A stretch of 64,000 nt of DNA from SLHU01 sp009929975 (lineage in GTDB: Bacteria > Bacillota > Clostridia > Saccharofermentanales > UBA5734). The notes below the pieces were generated by a model. It made no database searches. It was not told where the DNA came from and saw only the letters and a list, made by a program, of their open reading frames with translations. Both the position numbers and the translations under genes were made by a program. Position 1 is the first letter of the stretch. Each line of letters begins with the position of its first letter. Shown piece by piece: positions 51,133-60,015 of this stretch. The DNA is taken from positions 992,001 to 1,056,000 of the forward strand of contig JAXGZQ010000001.1 in assembly GCA_040776905.1 (NCBI GenBank). The letters are read 5' to 3'.

Positions 51133-51792
51133 ATGGCGAAAATTCTGATTGTTGAGGACGAAAAGGCGATCGCGGATCTGATTGAGTTGAATCTCAGTCT
51201 GACCGGGCATACCTGCCAATGGGCCTCACTCGCAGCTGACGCGTTGAGGCAGGCGGAAGAATGGCAGCCGGATTTGATCCTGCTGGATGTCATGCTGCCG
51301 GGAAAAGACGGGTTCGAGCTGATCAGCGAACTGAACCGTTTTCCTATCCCGGTCATCTTTCTCACGGCCCGTCAATCCGTCGTCGATAAGGTTCAGGGAC
51401 TGAAGCTAGGCGCTGAAGACTATATCACCAAGCCCTTCGAACCTGCCGAACTGCTGGCTCGAATCGATGTTGTCCTTCGCAGGGCCGGCAAGAGCAGCGG
51501 CAAGCTGCAGATCTGCGGAGTGGAAATCAGCCTGATGGAGCGTAGTGTCAGCCGCCGGGGGCAGCCTGTGGAACTGACGGCGCAGGAGTATAATCTGATG
51601 GAGGTCCTCGTCCGGAACCGCAACATCGCGCTGTCACGGGAGAAGCTGCTGGAAATGGCCTGGGGATTCGATTTCGCCGGGGAAACCAGAACCGTTGATA
51701 TACACATCCAGAGGCTCCGCCGCAAGCTGGATTGGGAGAACTGCCTAAAGACAGTCTATAAGTATGGCTACCGCCTGGAGAGTGATGGATGA
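51133..51792 (+). CDS. OmpR/PhoB-family response regulator
   Basis: A 219-aa two-domain regulator. The receiver domain has the acidic pair (ILIVEDEKAIADLIELN), phospho-Asp in LILLDVMLPGKDGFEL, the Thr in FLTARQ, and Lys in YITKPFEPAELLAR. The C-terminal winged helix (~125-219) has LTAQEYNLMEVLVRNRNIAL and TRTVDIHIQRLRRKLDWEN. It is phosphorylated by the histidine kinase whose start overlaps its stop by four bases (ATGA). An 11-bp tandem repeat upstream of the lipoprotein gene is a candidate binding site. Secure family assignment; signal unknown. Confidence 0.95.
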   Translation: MAKILIVEDEKAIADLIELNLSLTGHTCQWASLAADALRQAEEWQPDLILLDVMLPGKDGFELISELNRFPIPVIFLTARQSVVDKVQGLKLGAEDYITKPFEPAELLARIDVVLRRAGKSSGKLQICGVEISLMERSVSRRGQPVELTAQEYNLMEVLVRNRNIALSREKLLEMAWGFDFAGETRTVDIHIQRLRRKLDWENCLKTVYKYGYRLESDG

Positions 51793-53213
51793 AGCTGTGG
51801 CATAAAATTCTGCTGACATCCCTGTTGCTTTACGCACTGGCTTTCCACGCGGCGTCCGTCTATTTTCTCAGTACCACTCACCTGGCGAATCTGGAACAGG
51901 AAACAGCCCGGGCCTTCAGTGATCAGGCGATCATCAGGGAACGGATCGAAGCCGGTGTGCAGGTTTCCGGCATGCCCGCGGATCCTGAATTGTTGATGCA
52001 GCGATACGCGGCCTATTATCGCTACCTGAACATTGAGCTCGATCTCTACAGGATCAGTACGAACACATTGTATGGACAGCTCGATCCGGCGACGATCGAG
52101 CCGGATCTTCTCACCTTCCCGTCTTCTGACTTTCAGGGCATGTCGTCAGACCGGCTGGTTCAGAAAGCAGCCGTCAGCCGGCTTGAAGAAAGCGGACAGA
52201 CGGTAAGACGGATTCATGTCAGCAGTCCGCTGCGCGGCGAGCCTGATTATCTTCTGTTGTATACACGTGATATTACTGATCTGTATGAGCGGCGGACGGA
52301 TATGATCAAGGCTTTCATCACGATTGATCTGCTGACAGCCATCCTGCTCGGATTCACCGCGTATTTCATCGCCCGTCGTCTGACCCGGCCGCTGGAATCT
52401 CTCGGCCAGGCCGCCGGGCAGGTAGCCGACGGCCATTACAGCAATGTTGTGCCTGAAAGCAAAGATGAGACCGCCGAGCTGGTCAAAGCCTTCAACCGGA
52501 TGAGCGGCGCCGTCATGGAGCGGGAAATGGATCTCGAGCGGCTGGCCAGCCAGCGGCAGCAGTTTATCGATAATCTGACCCATGAAATGAACACGCCACT
52601 CACCTCTATTCAGGGCTATGCAGCTCTGCTCAGACAGGCCCGTCTGAATGAGACTCAGAAATCAGACGCTGCCGCTGTGATTGAATCTGAAGCCCGCAGG
52701 CTGCGCGGTCTGTACGACAGCCTGATGACCCTGATGCTTGCACGAAAAGCAGACCTGAAACTTGAACCGTTGCCGCTCGAATCCTTTTTCCGGGAGATTA
52801 CCAAAACAATGATGATTTCTCTGCGCGAGAATGGCATCGGGTTGAAAGCAGAGCATCACCAGCTTTTCGTTCAGGCTGATAAGTCTCTCCTGATGCTGCT
52901 GATCACCAATTTGGTCAGGAATTCGATGGCTGCATCAGAATCCGGCAGTGTCATCACCATCCGGGCAAAACGACTTTCTGACAAAAATACAGAAATTACT
53001 GTAACGGATCAGGGATGCGGTCTCACACCTGATCAGCTGGAGCGAATTTTTGAACCGTTTTACCGCGTCGACCGCTCACGATCCAGACAAACCGGAGGAA
53101 CCGGCCTGGGACTGGCGCTGTGCCGCGAAATTGCCCTCCGGCATGGCGGAACGCTGACAGCAGAGTCAACGCCCGGCAAAGGAACAACCATGCGTCTTTT
53201 ACTGCCTGCCTGA
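51789..53213 (+). CDS. Sensor histidine kinase, HAMP type
   Basis: A 474-aa kinase. Transmembrane helices at ~5-28 (ILLTSLLLYALAFHAASVYF) and ~176-195 (FITIDLLTAILLGFTAYFIA) bracket an extracytoplasmic sensor of about 140 residues. HAMP follows (RRLTRPLESLGQAAGQVADG), then HisKA with phospho-His in FIDNLTHEMNTPLTSIQGYA, and HATPase with NLVRNSMAA, DQGCGLTP and GGTGLGLALCREIAL. The partner is the overlapping OmpR-type regulator. Similar in layout to sensors of cell-envelope stress. No cytoplasmic PAS domain. Confidence 0.94.
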   Translation: MKLWHKILLTSLLLYALAFHAASVYFLSTTHLANLEQETARAFSDQAIIRERIEAGVQVSGMPADPELLMQRYAAYYRYLNIELDLYRISTNTLYGQLDPATIEPDLLTFPSSDFQGMSSDRLVQKAAVSRLEESGQTVRRIHVSSPLRGEPDYLLLYTRDITDLYERRTDMIKAFITIDLLTAILLGFTAYFIARRLTRPLESLGQAAGQVADGHYSNVVPESKDETAELVKAFNRMSGAVMEREMDLERLASQRQQFIDNLTHEMNTPLTSIQGYAALLRQARLNETQKSDAAAVIESEARRLRGLYDSLMTLMLARKADLKLEPLPLESFFREITKTMMISLRENGIGLKAEHHQLFVQADKSLLMLLITNLVRNSMAASESGSVITIRAKRLSDKNTEITVTDQGCGLTPDQLERIFEPFYRVDRSRSRQTGGTGLGLALCREIALRHGGTLTAESTPGKGTTMRLLLPA

Positions 53214-53220
53214 ACGAAAA

Positions 53221-53242
53221 GATACAACTCTGATACAACTCT
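53221..53242 (+). repeat. 11-bp tandem direct repeat upstream of the lipoprotein gene
   Basis: GATACAACTCT occurs twice without a gap (53221-53231 and 53232-53242), 8 bases after the kinase stop codon and 84 bases before the lipoprotein ATG. An 11-bp period is typical of OmpR/PhoB-family binding boxes, so this may be the operator of the regulator encoded just upstream. Confidence 0.6.
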
Positions 53243-53325
53243 GTGCGGTTTGTGAAACAGTCAGCTTGTAATCTGGTATCACAGAATAAACACAAAGCAG
53301 CCTCGCTGCGATGGAGGGATATCAG

Positions 53326-54171
53326 ATGAAAACGAAACGAAACAATCCTATAAAGAAACACCTGCTGTTCATGGTACTGGCAGTCAGCCTGTCGCTGGCG
53401 GTCACTGGATGTCTCAGCGCTCCGGTTGAACAGGGCGCGGTCACCAATACCGAGGGGACTACGGAATCAATGGCCGGGCGCAACGAAGAGACCGCGGCAC
53501 CGACCGGTCAGAACAGTGATCAGGAACCGACAGGAACAAGCGGATCAGACGCTGAGGAAACCGTCATTGAACGAACCGAGACAAAAACATCCGCGACTGA
53601 ACAGTCGGAAACCACCATTGAACCGACACGTGAACCACGCCCCTCTGAATCGACGCTGACGATCGAACTGGAAGGCATGCGGGAGGACATCGCAACCCGG
53701 CTTTTCATGAGCGGCTTCGATTACTCCATCTATTATGAGCACGAGATGTATCAGGTTGTCCAGACCTCATCTTTCTTTGACGCACAGGATCAGGTTGATG
53801 AATTCATGCCGCTGTCGCCGGCAGAAGCACTGCCAGACATTTCATTTTCTGTCGGACACCGTCCGTCGGCAGACGCGAATGAAGCCATGACGGAACTGAA
53901 ACGCAAACTTGAAGCTCTGATCACAGATGATGAAGGCCGTATCGGTGAGATTGAGGCGGTTGAACTTGGTGTCGACCAGTTGCCGGCATTCAGAACTCAC
54001 GCGATCAACGGGAGCCACTGGGACAGTGAAGTGTATGATATCATCACCGTAAATGACGGTACCGGCGGCAGCTATTACCTGATCAGCCGATACTTCCTGG
54101 AAGCTGCGGAAGGTCACGGCGCCCGCTTCAACCAGATGGCAGACACGTTCCGTCTGGAAAGCGTCAACTGA
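53326..54171 (+). CDS. Secreted lipoprotein of unknown function
   Basis: A 281-aa protein. The basic N-terminus and hydrophobic core (HLLFMVLAVSLSLAVTGC) end in a lipobox V-T-G-C near residue 28. A low-complexity Thr/Glu/Gln/Ser linker of ~80 residues follows (TETKTSATEQSETTIEPTRE), then a globular domain with LTIELEGMREDIATRLFMSG and FDYSIYYEHEMYQVV, ending DNGTGGSYYLISRYFLEAAE-like strands. I recognise no family; the C-terminal part resembles stress-response lipoproteins only in general. GGAGGG lies 6 bases before the ATG. It lies 112 bases after the two-component genes and behind the tandem repeat, so regulation by that system is inferred. Confidence 0.85.
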   Translation: MKTKRNNPIKKHLLFMVLAVSLSLAVTGCLSAPVEQGAVTNTEGTTESMAGRNEETAAPTGQNSDQEPTGTSGSDAEETVIERTETKTSATEQSETTIEPTREPRPSESTLTIELEGMREDIATRLFMSGFDYSIYYEHEMYQVVQTSSFFDAQDQVDEFMPLSPAEALPDISFSVGHRPSADANEAMTELKRKLEALITDDEGRIGEIEAVELGVDQLPAFRTHAINGSHWDSEVYDIITVNDGTGGSYYLISRYFLEAAEGHGARFNQMADTFRLESVN

Positions 54172-54211
54172 ATTGAGATTATACAGTGGAGAAATTCATT
54201 GGAAGTAATGG

Positions 54212-54239
54212 AAAAGCGGGTTCTGAACAGCCCGCTTTT
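54212..54239 (+). terminator. Rho-independent terminator after the lipoprotein gene
   Basis: AAAAGCGGG (54212-54220) pairs with CCCGCTTTT (54231-54239) around a 10-base loop, 40 bases after the stop. The flanking A and T runs could also let it act on the facing permease transcript. Confidence 0.8.
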
Positions 54240-54343
54240 CTATTTGAAAGCCGCCACGGTGTTTGAAACGCCATGGCAGGCACATCAAGATGATCAGCAT
54301 AATTCTACCACGAAATGATTTTGTCTGTCTTGAGACCGCAGCC

Positions 54344-57118
54344 CTACTCCTGGGCTCTGATCGCCTCGACCACCTGATCTTTCATGGCAGTCCGGATCGG
54401 CAGGATGCTCGCCAGAATCGAGATAAGCAGCGCGCCTGCCAGCGTAGCCGCCACCAGATTCCAGGGAATCGACTGAATCGTCAGGCTGCCCATCGTTCCC
54501 TCTATGCTGCTGCCGAGCCAATAAAGCAGAACCGTACCGATCGCGGATCCCCAGACTGCACCATTCACGCCGTACAATGATGACTCCATCAGGAGCATGT
54601 TTCTGATCTGCGTCCGGCTCATGCCAACCGCCTGCAGCATTCCCAATTCACGGCGCCGCAGCAGAACATTGGTCGTGACGGTGTTGAAAATATTCATGCT
54701 GGAAATCAGGACAATGACGGCGGTAAAGCCAAAGACGAACACGTTGATCATCTTCATCATTCCGCGGGCCATCTGCAATTCAGCATAGTGGTTGACCAGA
54801 TACGGTTCTTCACTGCCGGCGATTGAATGCTCTGCTGTTTTTTCAAGCCATCCGGACAGCTTCGCCTCCTGCCCGTCAACCGCGTCAACAGCCAGTATCT
54901 CCGTCCAGCCGATGGCTCCATTGGGTGCAGGTGCCGACTTCATATGCCGCATGACCGCGGCTTTATCGGCAATCAGCAGGATCGTATTGGCACCGGAAAA
55001 GAAACCTTCAGAAAACCATGGCAGCTGATCGAGTTCAGCCGCGATTTCATACGACACCGGCAAGCCGGACCATTCAACCAGTTGATCCTCTTCCTGATCA
55101 TACAATGAAATCGGATCCAGCCGGATGTGATCTCCCACGGCCAGACGCGTCAGAGGGATGGTCTGAAAACTGAGGTCGGCAACACTGAGGGGGATGGTCT
55201 GTGCCATGATCACTTTGCCCTGCTGAAGTTCATGCCAAACCTGATTCGGATTTTCGATGGCCAGTTGATCGATAAAATCACGATCCGCCAGGATCAGCTG
55301 TGAATTAAACCGCCAATCAGCCAGTGCTGCCAGCGCCTGATCATGGCTTGCACCCTGCCCTGAAGACACGAGCGATTTCTGCATCATGCTGATCAGTTCA
55401 TCACTGTAGATGTCTGGGCTGGCATGAATCGGCTGACCGCTGATCTGGGCATAGTGCGCCCTCTGTTTCACAGTCTCATCATCTGCCAGAACATGGTCTA
55501 TCTGAGCCAGAGCTGTGTGTTCCTCCACTGCGTCTTCGCCCTGGATGAACAATGTGAAATCTGTCTGATCCGAATTAAAACTGGAAAGCTGGTCCGTAAA
55601 CAAAAATGAAATTCCTCCGGCGGCCAGAAAAAGAACCGCGCTGACCATAACGGAAAATGTGGTGACTCTGAACCGCTTGGGATCACGGCGAATGCTGCGA
55701 CCGGCCAGAAAACCGGTCGCACCGAACAGCCGGCTGCTGATCAGACCCTTGTGGATCAAATGCCGGCCAGCTTGACCTTTGACAGAGTAGACACCTTGTC
55801 TTCGGACCGCTTCCATCGGCGATAATCGGCCGGCTCTGGCGGCCGGTGCTATAACCGCCAGCAGGATCGCCAGCAGCGACAAAGCAGCCGCCAGAACCAG
55901 AGGCCAGGGGGATACGATCAGCTGCAGGTACTCAATATCGGGAAGGCCGAGCGCGGAAACATAGTCCAGGGTGATCTTCATGGCCAGCAGACCAGCCAGC
56001 AGCCCGAAAGGGATCGCGACCAGCGCCATATGAGCCGCGTCAAACAGGACCAGCCGCCGGATCTGTTCCGGCGCGCCGCCAACAACCCGCAGCAGGCCAT
56101 ATTCACTGATCCGTTCACTGACCGACATGGAGAAGCTGTTGCGGATGACAAAGATGACCGACACCATGATGATCGCGGTCAGGATCGCGAAAAATGTCAT
56201 CAGATCCCGATTCGTTTCTTCGGATGAAGATTGTCCGAGAAAACGCAGCAGCTGATCATGGGTCTGAACTCTGACTTTCATCAGGTCGTTCCAGACCGAA
56301 GTCGCGGCTGACTGGTCCGGCTGACTGGTCTGATAGACCAGGTTGCCATTTTCCGAAACCGGCGCTTGGCCCAGGCCAGGCAATACGTCGTCGAGCGCGG
56401 ATGTCATCTGCTGCTGGTAGTCGGTTCCCGCCTTGACGCGAAGATAGACTTCAGCCAGCGTTTGATCCGATCCATCGAGATGTGTCAGGGCATAGTAGAC
56501 CGGGCCGGGCAGATGCGTGTTCGTCCATTCGGTAAAGCCGGTCACGGTGTATGTCTTTTCCCTGACAACCGCGGAGTGGCGGTCAGTCATGTCATAAAGT
56601 CTGAGTTCAATCGTCTGATTCAGTTCGAGGCCGGGAAAGTATGCCAGACTGTCCAGATTGAGCGCGATCTCTGACGAATTCATCGGCAGCCGGCCTTTCA
56701 GCACAGTCATCGGATACGGCGTCAGATGATCGCCCGTTTCGCTGATATCCCTGAAAAGGAGCCAGTTCCCGTCAGTCGGCCGGTCCGCCGGTTCCATATC
56801 GTCAGGCTCTTTTTGATTTTCATCTTCTTGCGACGACAAGCTGGCCATCCAGGCTGATCCCGCCAGCCGCTCGCTTTCTTCAAAATTGGCATGCTGCTGA
56901 AGCTTATCGGCTTCAGTCATGGTCAGACCGGATACGTGATAGTGCCAGCGGCCGCGATCTGCCTCCTCTGCCCGCACATACATATTGACAAAGCTGGTGA
57001 ACAGAAGAGCCAGGCCCGCGAACAGTGCGGTTGCCATGATGATACTGGATGTCGTGAACAGAGTCCGCTTCCATTGGCGTCTGAGATAACGTCGACTGAG
57101 CTGGCTGAGTGAATGCAT
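54344..57118 (-). CDS. FtsX-domain ABC permease, large
   Basis: A 924-aa permease. One N-terminal transmembrane helix (TSSIIMATALFAGLALLFTS) precedes an extracytoplasmic region, then an FtsX core with FAILTAIIMVSVIFVIRNSF and SERISEYGLLRVVGGAPEQI and three helices. A second large extracytoplasmic domain and a second FtsX core (NVFVFGFTAVIVLISSMNIF, RRRELGMLQAVGMSRTQIRN) close the protein. Such exporters handle antimicrobial peptides, lipoproteins or cell-wall signals. ATG 57118 follows AGGAGGT by 8 bases. It was the second gene of an operon with the ATPase at 58684-59364, now separated by an IS110 element. A frame upstream of 57118 runs into the IS. Confidence 0.9.
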   Translation of the reverse strand: MHSLSQLSRRYLRRQWKRTLFTTSSIIMATALFAGLALLFTSFVNMYVRAEEADRGRWHYHVSGLTMTEADKLQQHANFEESERLAGSAWMASLSSQEDENQKEPDDMEPADRPTDGNWLLFRDISETGDHLTPYPMTVLKGRLPMNSSEIALNLDSLAYFPGLELNQTIELRLYDMTDRHSAVVREKTYTVTGFTEWTNTHLPGPVYYALTHLDGSDQTLAEVYLRVKAGTDYQQQMTSALDDVLPGLGQAPVSENGNLVYQTSQPDQSAATSVWNDLMKVRVQTHDQLLRFLGQSSSEETNRDLMTFFAILTAIIMVSVIFVIRNSFSMSVSERISEYGLLRVVGGAPEQIRRLVLFDAAHMALVAIPFGLLAGLLAMKITLDYVSALGLPDIEYLQLIVSPWPLVLAAALSLLAILLAVIAPAARAGRLSPMEAVRRQGVYSVKGQAGRHLIHKGLISSRLFGATGFLAGRSIRRDPKRFRVTTFSVMVSAVLFLAAGGISFLFTDQLSSFNSDQTDFTLFIQGEDAVEEHTALAQIDHVLADDETVKQRAHYAQISGQPIHASPDIYSDELISMMQKSLVSSGQGASHDQALAALADWRFNSQLILADRDFIDQLAIENPNQVWHELQQGKVIMAQTIPLSVADLSFQTIPLTRLAVGDHIRLDPISLYDQEEDQLVEWSGLPVSYEIAAELDQLPWFSEGFFSGANTILLIADKAAVMRHMKSAPAPNGAIGWTEILAVDAVDGQEAKLSGWLEKTAEHSIAGSEEPYLVNHYAELQMARGMMKMINVFVFGFTAVIVLISSMNIFNTVTTNVLLRRRELGMLQAVGMSRTQIRNMLLMESSLYGVNGAVWGSAIGTVLLYWLGSSIEGTMGSLTIQSIPWNLVAATLAGALLISILASILPIRTAMKDQVVEAIRAQE

Positions 57119-57145
57119 TATGACAAACCTCCTAGTATTATTAAG

Positions 57146-57163
57146 TTGCGCTGTCAAGCGCAA
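57146..57163. repeat. Hairpin near the IS left end
   Basis: TTGCGCT-GTCA-AGCGCAA is a perfect 7-bp inverted repeat with a 4-base loop, about 10 bases inside the proposed left border. It could be a recombinase or transcription-control site. Confidence 0.5.
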
Positions 57164-57192
57164 GATTTCTTGTTGCTTGATATAATGCACGC

Positions 57193-57365
57193 AGGCGCTG
57201 TGGACTGGTACGACCTCCTACCGCTATGACGGTTTTACTAAGGCTCCAGCCACAGCTTTTTGCAAAATTGGTAATGAGTCAGATACCGCACGACGGTTTA
57301 TATGGAACTAGGATCCGGTAGCAAAAAGTCTGTGGAACATTCAGCGTACTTTCTAATAAGGATGG
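57193..57365 (+). ncRNA. Candidate IS110 bridge RNA
   Basis: The region upstream of the recombinase gene follows a TATAAT at 57181-57186. GCTGTGGACTGG (57197-57208) pairs with CCAGCCACAGC (57246-57256) with one bulge, enclosing a 37-base loop. A second stem TACCG/CGGTA (57284-57288 with 57316-57320) encloses a 27-base loop. Two loop-bearing stems in the left end fit the bridge RNA architecture, where one loop specifies target and the other donor. The fold was made by eye; extents are approximate. Confidence 0.55.
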
Positions 57366-57372
57366 TCAAGAT

Positions 57373-58548
57373 ATGATCTATGTTGGCATTGATGCCGCCA
57401 AGGACAAACACGATTGCTGCATCCTCGGTGGTAACGGACAAACCGTTCAGGAGGCATTTACCTTCCGGAATAACCACGAAGGGTTTGAACAGTTGATATC
57501 TGCAATCCAGAGAAGCTCAGAAGCCGAGGGGTCCGGACAAATAAAAGCAGGACTTGAATCCACCGGACACTACAGCGGCAACCTTGAGACCTTTCTCCGT
57601 GACAGCGGAGTCGAGCTGGTGGTTTTCAACCCGTTACAGGTCAACCTGTACCGTAAGTCCCAAACTCTTCGGAAAACCAAAACAGACAAGGTCGATGCCA
57701 AATGCATCGCGCAACTGCTCATGACAGCAGAATCAAATCCTGTGTCTGTATCTTACCAAATTCAGGAGCTAAAGGCACTAACCCGTCACCGGTCCCGGAT
57801 GGTTTCCCAGCGGACCAAGCTCAAAGTAAGTATCTCCAGATTAGTCGTCATTCTGTTTCCTGAGCTGCCAACGGTCTGCAATTCAGTCACTCAAGCCGCT
57901 ATGAAGGCTTTGCTGCTTGAACTGCCCAGTGCCCGCCAAATTGCAGCTTGTCGCATTGATCGGCTGACCAATTTGCTGAGAACTGCTTCCAATGGCCGTT
58001 ACGGCCGTGCCAAAGCCGAAGCGATAAAATCCCTGGCTCAGCAGTCTATTGGTGCTAACAGCCCAGCGGCAGCCTTGGAATTGCAGCTGACTGTGCAGCA
58101 TCTTGATTTCCTGCAAAAGCAGATTAACGAGCTGGACAAAACAATCCGGGCAGCAGTTGTGCAGACGCAGTCTCCGATCTTGTCCATTCCGGGCATCGGT
58201 CCTACATTGGCTGGCATTATCCTGGCAGAGATCGGCGACATTCACCGCTTCAGCTCCCCGGACAAGCTTCAGGCCTTTGCTGGACTTGATCCATCGACTT
58301 ACCAGTCTGGCAACTTCAAAGCCGACAGGACGCCAATGGTCAAGCATGGCTCTACCTATCTGCGTTGGGCCTTGATGCAGGCGGCACGTCTGGCCGCTGT
58401 ACACTGTGAGACTTTCAGTCGATACCTGGCAGCCAAGCAGGCTCAAGGCAAACATTATTTCGTTGCCCTTGGCCATACAGCTAAAAAACTCATACGCGTC
58501 ATATTTCACATTCTGAATACCAACGAGGTCTTTGTCCCTCAGACGTAA
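57373..58548 (+). CDS. IS110-family transposase/recombinase
   Basis: A 391-aa recombinase. The N-terminal DEDD (RuvC-like) domain has GIDAAKDKHDCC (Asp), AGLESTGHYSGN (Glu) and KTKTDKVDAKCIAQLL (two Asp). A coiled-coil linker follows. The C-terminal Transposase_20 domain has SIPGIGPTLAGIILAEIGD, AFAGLDPSTYQSGNF and KHGSTYLRWALMQAA, with conserved Ser residues that include the likely catalytic one. All catalytic blocks look intact, so the element may be active. The ATG at 57373 has a weak AAGGATGG upstream. Transcribed against the host operon. Confidence 0.95.
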   Translation: MIYVGIDAAKDKHDCCILGGNGQTVQEAFTFRNNHEGFEQLISAIQRSSEAEGSGQIKAGLESTGHYSGNLETFLRDSGVELVVFNPLQVNLYRKSQTLRKTKTDKVDAKCIAQLLMTAESNPVSVSYQIQELKALTRHRSRMVSQRTKLKVSISRLVVILFPELPTVCNSVTQAAMKALLLELPSARQIAACRIDRLTNLLRTASNGRYGRAKAEAIKSLAQQSIGANSPAAALELQLTVQHLDFLQKQINELDKTIRAAVVQTQSPILSIPGIGPTLAGIILAEIGDIHRFSSPDKLQAFAGLDPSTYQSGNFKADRTPMVKHGSTYLRWALMQAARLAAVHCETFSRYLAAKQAQGKHYFVALGHTAKKLIRVIFHILNTNEVFVPQT

Positions 58549-58683
58549 CTGAGTTCACCTTCGTCGCTCAGGCTTGCGCCAGATGGCTCAGGCCTTTTCA
58601 GCATGCATTATTTTCAAGGTTCAATGTCCCTAGCGCCTACGCTACCTTTTTCTCATTTGTCTCTTGACTTCATATAGTCAGTC

Positions 58684-59364
58684 TTAGTGTCTGACAGCCA
58701 GCTGCATCGGCCGGATCTGTCCATCTTCAATGATCATCACCCGGTCCGCCTGGGCGGCAATGTTGGCGTCATGCGTGATCAGAACCAGCGTCTGGCCGGC
58801 TCTCCGTACCGCATCCCGCAGCAGCAGCATGATTTCACGACCGTTCTGCGAGTCAAGATTACCGGTCGGTTCATCCGCCAGTACAAGAGCCGGTCGATGG
58901 ATCAGGGCGCGGGCCATCGCGGTTCTCTGCTGCTGCCCGCCGGACAACTGATTGGGCAGACGATGCCGTTTATCTTCCAGATGAAGCCGCTCCAGCAATT
59001 CATCAAACCACATCGGGTCTGGTTTTTTCCCATCAAGCGTCAGCGGCAGCGCGATATTCTCCTCAACCGTCAGCACCGGGACCAGATTATAGTATTGAAA
59101 AACAAACCCGATCCGGCGGCGGCGGTACAGCGAGAGCTGCTTTTCGCTGTACGAGGTCAGCTCCTGACGCTCGACCATGATCGATCCGGCAGTGGGACGG
59201 TCCACTCCGCCGAGCAGATGCAGCAGTGTTGATTTACCGCTGCCGGACGGTCCGACGATAGCGACAAACTCCCCTGCTTCAATTGTCAGGTCAACGCCTC
59301 GCAACGCGTGAACCGCTGCGTCTTTTTTACCATATGTCTTGCTGAGATTTCTGACTGTAATCAT
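58684..59364 (-). CDS. ABC transporter ATP-binding protein, MacB/LolD type
   Basis: A 226-aa ATPase with Walker A GPSGSGKSTLLHLLGG, signature LSGGQQQRTAMARAL, Walker B LVLADEPTGNLDS and switch LVLITHDANIAAQ. The length and RRRRIGFVFQYYNLVPVLT then VEENIALP are typical of the MacB/LolD/FtsE-like exporters that pair with FtsX-domain permeases. Its partner is the permease at 54344-57118, from which it is now separated by the IS110 insertion. Starting ATG 59364 follows CGGAGG. The C-terminus, where the IS sits just beyond the stop, is intact. Confidence 0.95.
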   Translation of the reverse strand: MITVRNLSKTYGKKDAAVHALRGVDLTIEAGEFVAIVGPSGSGKSTLLHLLGGVDRPTAGSIMVERQELTSYSEKQLSLYRRRRIGFVFQYYNLVPVLTVEENIALPLTLDGKKPDPMWFDELLERLHLEDKRHRLPNQLSGGQQQRTAMARALIHRPALVLADEPTGNLDSQNGREIMLLLRDAVRRAGQTLVLITHDANIAAQADRVMIIEDGQIRPMQLAVRH

Positions 59365-59514
59365 GACTTAACCTCCGGATGAATGACTGACTGTTATCAG
59401 ATTACCAGTGATTCATTAACGATAGCTGTAATAAATCTTAAGGTTTCTTAAAACAGGATGACGTGCACTCATCGTTCGATTGACATAAAATAAAAGCAGG
59501 ATATGACATGAAGG

Positions 59515-60014
59515 GTGGGCACAGCAAATGAACCTGAAAAAAACCGGTCAATAGGACTTGTGATCATCACGCTGATCTATAGTGTGGCAATCTGGACCTC
59601 GCTGCTCGTCAATCAGCAAATGGCGGCTTACAGCTTGCTTTACAGAGTTTTCTGGGCCGATGTTGCCGCGACTGTCTTCGTCTATCTGGCCGTCATCACG
59701 TTATGGGGGATCCGGCTGACAGCCAACTGGTTTTACACCCGAGCTCCGCAGACATCATACAGACCGGTGTCTGGAAATATGCCCGCCATCCGAATTATCT
59801 GGCGGAAATTATCTTCTGGTGGGGCATCTATCTGTTTCTTGTATCTGTCCGGCCCCGGCTCTGGCTGTTGGGCTTCGGCGCGCTGCTCAACACACTGATG
59901 TTTTTATTCATCAGCATTCCCATGGCGGAAAAACGGCTGGCCAGAGAAAAAGACGGCTACGAGGAATACGCTGCCAGAACCCGGATGCTGCTGCCGATCA
60001 AAAAATCATCCTGA
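59515..60014 (+). pseudogene. DUF1295 (steroid 5-alpha-reductase-like) remnant with internal deletions
   Basis: The remains of a membrane protein of normally about 260-300 residues. The first frame gives an N-terminal helix (IGLVIITLIYSVAIWTSLLV), ADVAATVFVYLAVITLWGIR then LTANW, but the segment normally between VFVY and the LWGIRLTxNW motif is missing, as is everything from there to the C-terminal block. After a frame change near 59745 the second frame gives TGVWKYARHPNYLAEIIFWW and ISIPMAEKRLAREKDGYEEY, the conserved C-terminal signature. An ATG at 59528 with an A7 run beside it suggests a further indel at the start. Non-functional as read. Confidence 0.8.
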
Positions 60015-60015
60015 A

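Larger units (their letters stand above)
57133..58678 (+). mobile_element. IS110-family insertion sequence
   Basis: An element of about 1.5 kb containing an IS110-type recombinase, a 240-base left non-coding end and a 130-base right end, without inverted terminal repeats as is usual for the family. TAGT occurs at both edges (57133-57136 and 58675-58678) and may be the shared core. Removing one copy and the interior rejoins the ATPase stop to the permease ribosome site with a 23-base spacer, a normal operon junction, which supports these borders. Exact ends remain to be proved. Confidence 0.85.

Noticed and set aside
58664..58669. TTGACT in the IS right end as -35 of a promoter formed on circularisation with TATAAT at 57181
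   Set aside because: With the proposed borders the two boxes would be about 55 bases apart in the circle, far more than 17. It could work only if the left border were about 35 bases further in.
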